DNA of 5,373 nt, from assembly GCA_023145485.1 (NCBI GenBank), contig JAGLDT010000060.1, positions 1-5,373 of the forward strand. Direction: 5' to 3'. The first letter of the stretch is position 1. The number at the start of each line of letters is the position of its first letter. A program made the translations under genes and the position numbers. The notes beneath the pieces were generated by a model. That model was not told where the DNA came from, did not search any database, and saw only the letters and a list, made by a program, of their open reading frames with translations. This DNA comes from Cocleimonas sp. Lineage in GTDB: Bacteria; Pseudomonadota; Gammaproteobacteria; Thiotrichales; Thiotrichaceae. This document shows positions 1 to 5,364 of this stretch, one piece after another.

Positions 1-162
1 CTGCGTTATAGTTTCGGATGTTATTAAATTCTCAGCCCTTAGTTCTTAAATTGAATAAAAGACACATTCTTTTTCTGGCTTTTATAGCCTCCTGTAAAAA
101 TACAAAAAATGCGTTTTATCAAATCATTAGATAAATATAACTTATTAAAGGTATAAAATAAT

Positions 163-192
163 TTGCAATATTATCATTCTCTAATATAGAAT
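163..192 (+). promoter_or_regulatory. Possible sigma-70 promoter upstream of the rhodanese gene
   Basis: TTGCAA at 163-168 resembles a -35 element. TATAGAAT at 185-192 gives a -10 either as TATAGA (16-base spacer) or TAGAAT (18-base spacer). The same octamer TATAGAAT forms the -10 of the strong promoter at the right end of the window. If active, transcription would start near 197-199, and the FNR box at 205-218 would lie just downstream, where bound FNR would repress it. The match is moderate and the surroundings are AT-rich, so this is tentative. Confidence 0.3.
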
Positions 193-204
193 GAATCCAC
201 AAGC

Positions 205-218
205 TTGATCTATATCAA
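205..218 (+). promoter_or_regulatory. FNR/ANR box, perfect consensus, upstream of the rhodanese gene
   Basis: The sequence is TTGAT-CTAT-ATCAA, an exact match to the FNR consensus TTGAT-N4-ATCAA. One extra base pair on each side (C204, G219) extends the symmetry. The centre is 211.5. A class II activated promoter with the box at about -41.5 would start near 253. Weak -10 candidates lie at the right distance: TATTAC at 240-245 and TACAAA at 243-248, each 4 of 6. That gives a leader of about 40 bases before the ATG at 293. This suggests that the rhodanese and persulfide dioxygenase genes are induced when oxygen falls. Confidence 0.75.
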
Positions 219-292
219 GTATGAATAAGCTAGAGCACTTATTACAAATAGTAGCCGAATACGTATCATTTTATATAAATCGGGGAAATATT

Positions 293-664
293 ATGAATTA
301 TTTAAGCGAGAACCTAGTAACAGAAGCGCATCAACACGTTGATGTGATTAATCTTGAAGAAGCATGTGACATGTTAAAGCAAGGTATTAATATTATTGAT
401 GTTCGTGAGCACGAGGAATATTGCCAAGGGGCAATTCCTGGGGCTATTAATATGCCACGCAGTGTTTTAGAATTTGTTGTGAGCGATCATTTGAATGAAA
501 AAGATCGTCAGAAGCCACATATTATTTATTGCCGCTCAGGCGGAAGAGCGGCGCTGGCTGCTATCACCATGAAAAAAATGGGATATGCAAACGTTCATGC
601 AATGCACGGTGGGTTTGCCCACTGGGAAGAAGAAGGCCGCCGAATTGAGAGCAATCCTGCTTAG
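293..664 (+). CDS. Single-domain rhodanese (sulfurtransferase)
   Basis: This is a 123-residue single rhodanese domain, probably cytoplasmic because no signal peptide is visible. Enzymes of this family move sulfane sulfur through a cysteine persulfide to thiols such as glutathione, or release it from glutathione persulfide to form thiosulfate. Visible motifs are IIDVREHEEY (residues 34-43), GAIPGAINMP (46-55) and the active-site loop CRSGGR (80-85). The catalytic cysteine is C80, and the six-residue loop fits sulfur rather than arsenate or phosphate chemistry. The C-terminal MHGGFAHWEEEG segment is typical of the family. I chose the ATG at 293 because GGGGA at 282-286 sits six bases before it. 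The longer reading frame from 221 would start immediately beside the FNR box and adds 24 unrelated residues. The gene lies 122 bases before a persulfide dioxygenase, a common functional pairing. The exact sulfur donor and acceptor cannot be read from the sequence. Confidence 0.92.
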   Translation: MNYLSENLVTEAHQHVDVINLEEACDMLKQGINIIDVREHEEYCQGAIPGAINMPRSVLEFVVSDHLNEKDRQKPHIIYCRSGGRAALAAITMKKMGYANVHAMHGGFAHWEEEGRRIESNPA

Positions 665-786
665 GACTAACTCATTATTCAACATTTAGACATAGCCAAA
701 ATAAAAAAGGATGTGAAATAAAAAAACTGTAAGGATGCAGAAGGCTAAATCACCCTTGTTTTTAATTATTTTAAAGGAAAAAAATC

Positions 787-1476
787 ATGTTATTTAGACA
801 ACTTTTTGATCAAGAAACATCAACCTTCACTTACTTATTAATCGATGCAACCACACGAGATGCCGTTATTATTGACCCTGTTTATGGCAAAATGCAACGT
901 GACCTTGATGCCTTAAAAGAGATGAATGCAGAGTTAAAATATATTATTGAAACCCATGTTCATGCGGATCATATTACAGGTGCTTATGATTTAAAAAAGG
1001 CAACTCATGCGAAATTTGCAGCAGGTATTGCAACGGGCTTAACCTGTGGAGATGCATTGCTCGATGAAGGTGAGGTGATTCATTTTGGAAATGAAGTCCT
1101 GCATGCGATTCCAACACCAGGACATACCGACGGTTGTACTAGTTACCTTTGGCGTGATCGTCTTTTCACGGGTGATACATTATTGATTAATGCTTGTGGA
1201 CGAACTGATTTTCAACAGGGTAGTGCTGAGACTTTGTACAATAGTATTCAAAAGTTATTGTCATACCCTGATGAGTACCTTATCTACCCCGCGCATGATT
1301 ACAATAATTTGCGCGTGAGCAGTATTGGACAGGAAAAGCAGGTTAATCCTTATATTGTAGAGACCTCAAAGGAAGAATTTATTGATAAAATGGATAATCT
1401 TCAGCTTCCTAAACCCAAAAAGATTGATGCATCTTTACCTGCTAATTTACGTTGTGGTGATCGGATGACGGCATAG
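787..1476 (+). CDS. ETHE1-like persulfide dioxygenase (metallo-beta-lactamase fold)
   Basis: This 229-residue cytoplasmic protein matches the ETHE1 (type I) persulfide dioxygenases, which use mononuclear iron and O2 to oxidise glutathione persulfide to sulfite and glutathione. The metal motif THVHADHITGA spans residues 56-66. By comparison with human ETHE1, the iron ligands should be H57, H113 (in PGHTDG) and D130 (in FTGDTL). The ETHE1 signature CGRTDFQQG is at 138-146, and PAHDY is at 168-172. The length fits bacterial ETHE1-type enzymes, and no C-terminal rhodanese domain is fused. The rhodanese is instead the separate gene just upstream. AAAGGA at 773-778 lies eight bases before the ATG, a good ribosome binding site. 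No clear promoter appears in the 122-base gap, so it is probably co-transcribed with the rhodanese from the FNR-linked promoter. Glyoxalase II is a less likely alternative because the second metal-site pattern and C-terminal domain do not fit. Confidence 0.92.
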   Translation: MLFRQLFDQETSTFTYLLIDATTRDAVIIDPVYGKMQRDLDALKEMNAELKYIIETHVHADHITGAYDLKKATHAKFAAGIATGLTCGDALLDEGEVIHFGNEVLHAIPTPGHTDGCTSYLWRDRLFTGDTLLINACGRTDFQQGSAETLYNSIQKLLSYPDEYLIYPAHDYNNLRVSSIGQEKQVNPYIVETSKEEFIDKMDNLQLPKPKKIDASLPANLRCGDRMTA

Positions 1477-1523
1477 GAAAATAGCTTTTTGGAAGGTTAA
1501 CATATTGTGGAAAAAACAGTATG

Positions 1524-1536
1524 GGCTAAAGTAGCC
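1524..1536 (+). other. Small hairpin downstream of the persulfide dioxygenase gene
   Basis: GGCTA (1524-1528) pairs perfectly with TAGCC (1532-1536) around a three-base loop. No T-tract follows, so it is not a convincing intrinsic terminator. It lies just before the second FNR box and may be incidental. Confidence 0.3.
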
Positions 1537-1545
1537 AGATGATTA

Positions 1546-1559
1546 TTGATATATATCAT
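1546..1559 (+). promoter_or_regulatory. FNR/ANR box, one mismatch, upstream of the transporter operon
   Basis: The sequence TTGAT-ATAT-ATCAT matches the FNR consensus in 9 of 10 defined positions, with only the last base differing. TGATATATATCA at 1547-1558 is a perfect palindrome. The centre is 1552.5. Class II activation at about -41.5 would place the transcription start at 1594-1595, at the start codon of the transporter gene. A 4-of-6 -10 element, TAAACT, sits at 1583-1588. It is the second FNR-like site in the window, again directly ahead of a transcription unit, which strengthens both calls. Confidence 0.62.
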
Positions 1560-1569
1560 CGTGAAATAT

Positions 1570-1594
1570 CGTTGAGGTTGGTTAAACTTCAACG
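1570..1594 (+). promoter_or_regulatory. Hairpin abutting the start codon of the transporter gene
   Basis: CGTTGAGG (1570-1577) pairs with CTTCAACG (1587-1594) over eight base pairs, with one G-U pair, around a nine-base loop. The 3' arm ends directly before the ATG at 1595. The only Shine-Dalgarno-like run, GAGG at 1574-1577, lies in the 5' arm. It is 17 bases from the ATG when unfolded, too far for normal use. If a longer transcript crosses this region, the fold would hide the GAGG or bring it nearer to the ATG. The pairing is visible; the regulatory role is inferred. Confidence 0.4.
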
Positions 1595-2464
1595 ATGGAA
1601 TTAGAGATATTTATTCAAATTGGATTACCTGTATCACTGGGTTTAATTATGCTCAGTATGGGGCTGATGCTTAAGCTGTCAGATTTTAATCATGTGTTAA
1701 TTTACCCAAAAGCCTTTTTTATCGGGCTGTCTGCACAGATGTTATTAGTGCCTCTGCTTGCCTTACTGCTTCTGCAACTCTTTAATTTACCACCAATGCT
1801 AGCGGTTGGTTTATTAGTACTTAGTTTTAGCCCTGGTGGAACGACTAGCAATCTATTTTCTTATCTTGCTAAAGGTGATGTTGCTCTCTCTATTGCATTA
1901 ACTGCCTGTGCCAGTCTTATCACGCCTTTTACTCTTCCCTTTTTAACCGAATTAGCCTTGCAATTTTCAATGGGAGAAGACAAGGATATAGTCGTGCCGA
2001 TTGGTTTAACCATGAAGCGTCTATTGGTCGTAACGATTGTGCCTGTTGTCATTGGTATGAGCTTAAAACACTTTAAGCCTAAATGGGCTGATGCACTGCA
2101 ACCACTGATTCATAAATTGTCGGTTATTCTATTTTTTGCCGTGATATTTTCTATGATTATTAGCCAATGGGATAAAATGCCAACCTTTTTAAACCAAGTT
2201 GGTGTAATTACAACGGTTATGATTATTTTAGCCATGTTCTCTGGTTATCTATTAGCAAAAATATCAGGGCTAAACGCTAAACAAGTTAAAACCACCACTA
2301 TCGAAGTTGGCATGCAAAATGGTGGTATGGCGTTGATTGTGACCCAAGGTGTCTTGGGTAACCCTACCATGTCTATTGTTCCTGTGATTTATGGGCTTAT
2401 AATGCTTATTCCTATTAGTTTGTATATTTTTCTGGTCAGAAATGAAGCCTCTGCAGCAATATAA
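1595..2464 (+). CDS. BASS-family (bile acid:sodium symporter-like) transporter
   Basis: This 289-residue inner-membrane protein has about nine or ten hydrophobic segments and no large soluble domain. Two family hallmarks are clear. The first is SFSPGGTTSN at residues 77-86. The second is EVGMQNGG at 237-244, whose E237, V238, M240 and Q241 correspond to the sodium-site residues E260, V261, M263 and Q264 of the Neisseria bile-acid transporter homologue. The family moves organic anions with sodium, and bacterial members handle substrates such as pantoate and keto-acids. The substrate here is unknown; the sulfur genes next door suggest an organic or sulfur-containing anion, but that is inference. 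The ATG at 1595 is the first possible start, since an in-frame stop lies at 1583-1585, and the protein opens as family members do. No Shine-Dalgarno sequence sits at normal spacing. An FNR-like box lies 36 bases upstream, and the next gene overlaps its end. Confidence 0.88.
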   Translation: MELEIFIQIGLPVSLGLIMLSMGLMLKLSDFNHVLIYPKAFFIGLSAQMLLVPLLALLLLQLFNLPPMLAVGLLVLSFSPGGTTSNLFSYLAKGDVALSIALTACASLITPFTLPFLTELALQFSMGEDKDIVVPIGLTMKRLLVVTIVPVVIGMSLKHFKPKWADALQPLIHKLSVILFFAVIFSMIISQWDKMPTFLNQVGVITTVMIILAMFSGYLLAKISGLNAKQVKTTTIEVGMQNGGMALIVTQGVLGNPTMSIVPVIYGLIMLIPISLYIFLVRNEASAAI

Positions 2465-3314
2465 ATTCATTAATGCACTGCGCCCTTTTTCTTTAGTGGT
2501 CGCACTTATTTCATGCAGTTTAGGGGTATTAATGGCATGGAATAATGGTTATCAAAATAGTATGACAGGGGTGTGGATTATTATTGGCGGACTGTTAGCG
2601 CAAGCAGGAATCAACCTGATCAATGATATTGAAGACTTCTCGCTAATTAAGTCAACCGATCCTAATTATGCCGTGATTAAAGGCATGATCGATAGCAATA
2701 CTAAAGCAGGAGTATTCTGCTTTATATTGGCAGGGCTGATTTCTGTTTACCTTGTGATACTGCAAGGTTGGATGTTGTTTTCCCTTATTCTAATCTCTGC
2801 ATTAGCCTCCCTTACTTATAATATTGGTCCCTTTAATGTTAAACACCGTGGATTGGCAATGGTGCAAGTGTTTTTATTAATGGGAATTCTGATGGTGCAA
2901 GGCGCTTATCTTGCTATGAGTGGGGAGTTCTCTGGCAGTGTCTTATTGCACTCTATACCTATTAGTTTGTTAATATCGCTCTTATTATTAAGTAATGAAC
3001 TGCGTGACTGGGAAACAGACAAGCAATACGCCGTCAAAACATTAACGGTGCGGATTGGCTATACAAAAGCGACCATACTATATTGGCTTCTGATTATTCT
3101 TAGTTATGCATTTGCCATATTGCTTTTATTTTTAGAGTTACAACAACTCGAAATAACCAGCTTTAAACTACTTTGGTTACTACTGCCATTGCCCCTGTTG
3201 ATTCCTATCAAAAAAATTATGACGGGCAAACTACGTCTTCAATTACCCCCCATGACAGGACGTTTTTTCTTTTTATTTGGACTTGCCTATATGCTGGTTT
3301 TAGGGATTGAATAG
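2442..3314 (+). CDS. UbiA-family prenyltransferase, MenA-like
   Basis: This 290-residue integral membrane protein has about eight or nine helices. UbiA-family enzymes attach a polyprenyl chain to an aromatic ring using magnesium held by two aspartate motifs. Both are present. The first is NDIED at residues 61-65, with a further aspartate at D73. The second is NELRDWETD at 185-193. The loop YNIGPFNVKHRG (126-137) and KTLTVRIG (199-206) match the MenA (1,4-dihydroxy-2-naphthoate prenyltransferase) subfamily better than UbiA, heme O synthase or chlorophyll synthase. The spacing from D65 to D73 is about two residues longer than in typical MenA. The gene starts 23 bp inside the transporter gene in another frame and has only a weak ribosome binding site, so translation is probably coupled. 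No other menaquinone gene is in the window. A quinone suited to low oxygen would fit the FNR box upstream, but the substrate is unproven. Confidence 0.82.
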   Translation: MKPLQQYKFINALRPFSLVVALISCSLGVLMAWNNGYQNSMTGVWIIIGGLLAQAGINLINDIEDFSLIKSTDPNYAVIKGMIDSNTKAGVFCFILAGLISVYLVILQGWMLFSLILISALASLTYNIGPFNVKHRGLAMVQVFLLMGILMVQGAYLAMSGEFSGSVLLHSIPISLLISLLLLSNELRDWETDKQYAVKTLTVRIGYTKATILYWLLIILSYAFAILLLFLELQQLEITSFKLLWLLLPLPLLIPIKKIMTGKLRLQLPPMTGRFFFLFGLAYMLVLGIE

Positions 3315-3323
3315 AGCAACACT

Positions 3324-4019
3324 ATGGAACTAGCCTTCTTTATCGGATTACTCAGCACCCTGCACTGTTTTGGAATGTGTGGTGGCATAGTCGGTGCGCT
3401 CACCATGAGTTTACATCCTGATAAACGTCAAGGCGTTGCCAGCCTATTACAATATACTTTGGCTTATAATTTGGGTCGCATGTTGAGCTATGTATTAGCA
3501 GGTGTGATTGTTGGCGTATTAGGGCAAGCTATATTAAGCATTACCCCCCATTTTGTAGGCCTGTTATTGCGCCCACTCTTAATGATTTTTGTTATTTTAT
3601 TGGGCTTTTATATTGGAGGCTGGTTGCCTAAGCTTGCGCTCATTGAAAAGTTAGGACAGCCAATTTGGATAATACTGCAACCCATTGGCATAAAGTATTT
3701 GCCCGTAAAAAAAATTCACCATGCCTTTATGTTCGGATTAATCTGGGGGTGGCTTCCCTGCGGTTTGGTTTACTATGCATTAGTGATGGCATTTGCACAA
3801 AATGGCATTATAGATTCCGCATTGTTTATGCTCTTTTTTTCACTAGGAACCTTAGCCCCAATGCTATTAGCAGGCATCTTAGCAGGCAGATTGGTTAGCA
3901 TACAAAAATCAAAAAACATTCGTAAATTTAATGCAATAGCTTTAATTTTGATTGGTGTTATGGGATTGCTGATGTTGCTGTTTCCTGAGTTTACACACAA
4001 CCTATATTTCAGCTCTTAG
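3324..4019 (+). CDS. DsbD-like / TauE-SafE-annotated six-helix membrane protein
   Basis: This 231-residue inner-membrane protein has about six helices. It belongs to the DsbD_2-type family that is often labelled 'sulfite exporter TauE/SafE family'. The N-terminal signature LHCFGMCGG spans residues 13-21, YNLGRMLSY is at 48-56, and GWLPCGLVYYAL is at 142-153. C19 in the first helix and C146 in the fourth are placed like the two redox cysteines of DsbD and CcdA, which carry electrons across the membrane; C15 is an additional cysteine. The protein could therefore transport sulfite or a metal, or pass reducing equivalents to the periplasm. The sequence does not settle which. Relatives often sit beside cytochrome cbb3 maturation genes, but none is seen here. 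It begins nine bases after the prenyltransferase stop, with a weak ribosome binding site, and ends four bases before the regulator, so it lies in the middle of an operon. Confidence 0.85.
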   Translation: MELAFFIGLLSTLHCFGMCGGIVGALTMSLHPDKRQGVASLLQYTLAYNLGRMLSYVLAGVIVGVLGQAILSITPHFVGLLLRPLLMIFVILLGFYIGGWLPKLALIEKLGQPIWIILQPIGIKYLPVKKIHHAFMFGLIWGWLPCGLVYYALVMAFAQNGIIDSALFMLFFSLGTLAPMLLAGILAGRLVSIQKSKNIRKFNAIALILIGVMGLLMLLFPEFTHNLYFSS

Positions 4020-4023
4020 GAAC

Positions 4024-5025
4024 GTGAAATGTAATCCTTTCTTTATTAATAGTATTGGTTCTTCTCTAAAACACATGAAAAATACAACTAAAATAATCGG
4101 AAAATCCCCTGCTATCGAGGAAAGTCTGCGTACAGCGGAATTGCTGGCGGTGACAGATGTAACGACACTGATACTCGGTAAAACAGGCACGGGCAAAACA
4201 CTTTTTGCTGAATATATCCATCAAAAAAGTCCCCGCAGACATAAACCTTATAAGGTCGTTAATTGTGCCACTTTATCTGATGAGCAGTTTGAGTCTAGCT
4301 TGTTTGACTGTAATAAAAGATTAGATGACCAACAGCGTAGCCCGATTGAACAGGCAAATAATGGCACTTTATTCCTGGACGAAATTAGTGAGCTACCATT
4401 AAAAATGCAGAGTAAGTTACTGTATTTTTTACAGAGTGCAGAATGCCAATCAACAACCTCTTTGCAATCACATCCCTATAATGTGCGGATTATTGTAGCA
4501 AGTAGTAAAAATTTATTAGATGAGGTGAGTAGTGGCGCTTTTCGTCAAGACTTATTCTATCGTTTGAATATTGCACCACTTGAACTGCCAGACTTAAAAG
4601 ATCGCATGGGGGATACGTTATTGTTGGCAGAGCTATTTTTTCACGATTTAGTTAAAAGCTACAAACTATCACCGCCAAGCTTTAGCTCATCCGCGGAGTA
4701 TTGTTTAAATCATTATGCATGGCCTGGCAATGTGCGTGAGCTCTATAACTTTTGTGAACGGATGTTAATTCTATTTTCTGGAAAAATAATTGGTGCAGGT
4801 AACTTACCTTTAGAGATTCGCAAAGAAACTAATAAGCAGAAAAAGCAAATAAGCAAGTATCACTTTGACTTGCCTGCTCAGGGAATTAAGTTAGAACAGC
4901 TAGAGGTCGATCTGTATCAGCAAGCAATACAATCAAGTCAGGGCAATAAAAGCGCTGCCGCTCGTTTGTTAGGATTGAGTCGTGATGCATTTCTGTATCG
5001 TCTAAAAAAATATGGATTGCGCTAG
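4024..5025 (+). CDS. AAA+ / Fis-type transcriptional regulator lacking the GAFTGA loop
   Basis: This 333-residue cytoplasmic DNA-binding ATPase is built like the core of sigma-54 activators. Walker A GKTGTGKT is at residues 52-59, Walker B GTLFLDEI at 114-121, the arginine-finger segment FRQDLFYRLN at 173-182 and sensor II WPGNVREL at 233-240. A Fis-like helix-turn-helix fills the C-terminus (NKSAAARLLGLSRDAFLYRL, 308-327). Two parts are missing. There is no N-terminal receiver, PAS, GAF or V4R sensor, because the AAA+ homology begins near residue 23. The GAFTGA loop that contacts sigma-54 is replaced by a stretch about four residues shorter (94-108). It may act with sigma-70, as TyrR and Rhodobacter NtrC do, or as a repressor. 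Six cysteines (3, 81, 96, 141, 227, 244) could sense redox or sulfane sulfur, but this is speculation. The start is uncertain. GTG at 4024 has AGGA only two bases away, and ATG at 4075 has no ribosome binding site but still precedes the AAA+ domain. Confidence 0.85.
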   Translation: MKCNPFFINSIGSSLKHMKNTTKIIGKSPAIEESLRTAELLAVTDVTTLILGKTGTGKTLFAEYIHQKSPRRHKPYKVVNCATLSDEQFESSLFDCNKRLDDQQRSPIEQANNGTLFLDEISELPLKMQSKLLYFLQSAECQSTTSLQSHPYNVRIIVASSKNLLDEVSSGAFRQDLFYRLNIAPLELPDLKDRMGDTLLLAELFFHDLVKSYKLSPPSFSSSAEYCLNHYAWPGNVRELYNFCERMLILFSGKIIGAGNLPLEIRKETNKQKKQISKYHFDLPAQGIKLEQLEVDLYQQAIQSSQGNKSAAARLLGLSRDAFLYRLKKYGLR

Positions 5026-5035
5026 AAGTTAGCGC
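5019..5035 (+). terminator. Weak hairpin across the regulator stop codon, possible terminator
   Basis: GCGCTA (5019-5024) pairs perfectly with TAGCGC (5030-5035) around a five-base loop, and the stop codon lies in the hairpin. Only TTGTCC follows rather than a T-run, so intrinsic termination would be poor. It is the best candidate at the end of the operon. Confidence 0.3.
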
Positions 5036-5212
5036 TTGTCCTGAATACTGTAATGATTTAGATAAGGGCAAGTCCTGAAAAAGTTTGTCTGGTCTATGAA
5101 AGATCGCATAAAGCTATTTGCGTGTTTATCTCCTTGGAGTAGCCTAAAGTCTTAAAAATCCCCAGTATTCTGGAAATTATAAAATTAAATTGAACTTTTT
5201 TGCAATAAAGTA

Positions 5213-5245
5213 TTGACGTGCAGGAAATAATCTATAGAATGCGCC
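5213..5245 (+). promoter_or_regulatory. rrn P1-like sigma-70 promoter with GC-rich discriminator
   Basis: TTGACG (5213-5218) and TAGAAT (5235-5240) form -35 and -10 elements with a 16-base spacer, the spacing seen in E. coli rrn P1 promoters. GCGCC follows directly at 5241-5245, matching the GCGCC discriminator of those promoters, which is the hallmark of stringent control by ppGpp and DksA. The AT-rich run before the -35 could serve as an UP element. Transcription would begin near 5247 and run out of the window. The likely product is an rRNA or tRNA operon or a translation-related gene, but that gene is not present here. Confidence 0.7.
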
Positions 5246-5301
5246 GCTCACTCAGGCAAGAGGGACTTGAAAATAAGTCATTTAAGTCTGACTGAAGGCG
5301 C
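5246..5301 (+). other. Imperfect stem-loop in the leader after the promoter
   Basis: TCACTCAG (5248-5255) pairs with CTGACTGA in 7 of 8 positions, and inner GACTT pairs with AAGTC. A second AAGTC copy at 5275-5279 offers an alternative pairing with the same GACTT. At the DNA level the symmetry extends to GCGCC (5241-5245) with GGCGC (5297-5301), although most of that 5' arm would lie before the transcription start. A structured leader fits a stable RNA operon. I cannot identify a boxA or a known riboswitch. Confidence 0.35.
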
Positions 5302-5358
5302 AAAATAGGCAATAGAAAATAACTGTTTAGATTAAATAAAAAAGATGTGAAAAAAAGC

Positions 5359-5364
5359 TTGCAT
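5359..5364 (+). promoter_or_regulatory. Possible -35 element of a second tandem promoter
   Basis: TTGCAT follows an A-run resembling an UP element (5351-5356) and sits nine bases before the window edge. Stable RNA operons often have tandem P1 and P2 promoters. The matching -10 would lie outside the window, so this cannot be confirmed. Confidence 0.25.

Larger units (their letters stand above)
1..292. other. AT-rich intergenic control region upstream of the rhodanese gene
   Basis: I see no convincing gene here. All three forward frames hit stops early: frames opening at positions 1 and 2 end at 27 and 49, and could be the tail of an upstream gene, but nothing identifies it. The region holds a small hairpin (GGCT 77-80 with AGCC 86-89) with no T-tract on either strand. 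It also holds an AT-rich inverted repeat (TTTATC 115-120 with GATAAA 130-135), a possible sigma-70 promoter near 163-192 and the FNR box at 205-218. It reads as a promoter region for the downstream sulfur genes. Confidence 0.6.

Noticed and set aside
77..89. GGCT-TTTAT-AGCC hairpin as a terminator of an upstream gene
   Set aside because: No T-run follows on either strand and the stem is only four base pairs.
221..292. N-terminal extension of the rhodanese from an ATG at 221
   Set aside because: It begins right beside the FNR box and would overlap the predicted promoter. The 24 residues do not look like the family, and the ATG at 293 has a good GGGGA ribosome binding site.
700..725. A-rich stretch with AAGGATGTGA, similar to 5335-5350
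   Set aside because: It looks like ribosome binding site plus start, but ATG is followed at once by TGA. The similarity between the two sites is mostly A-runs with an indel, so chance is the simplest explanation.
731..763. Possible terminator between rhodanese and dioxygenase (AAGG/CCTT then GTTTTT)
   Set aside because: The stem is only four base pairs around a nine-base loop, too weak to support; the two genes are more likely co-transcribed.
1861..2052. Minus-strand open frame inside the transporter gene, and similar antisense frames at 2270-2470, 3773-4000, 4002-4196 and 4886-5071
   Set aside because: Each is antisense to or overlaps a well-supported gene, and none has a recognisable domain.
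5297..5310. GG-N10-GC spacing resembling a sigma-54 promoter
   Set aside because: Only the core dinucleotides match (AGGC and AGGC instead of TGGC and TTGC), and it lies inside the leader after the rrn-like promoter. I found no better -24/-12 element in the non-coding regions.
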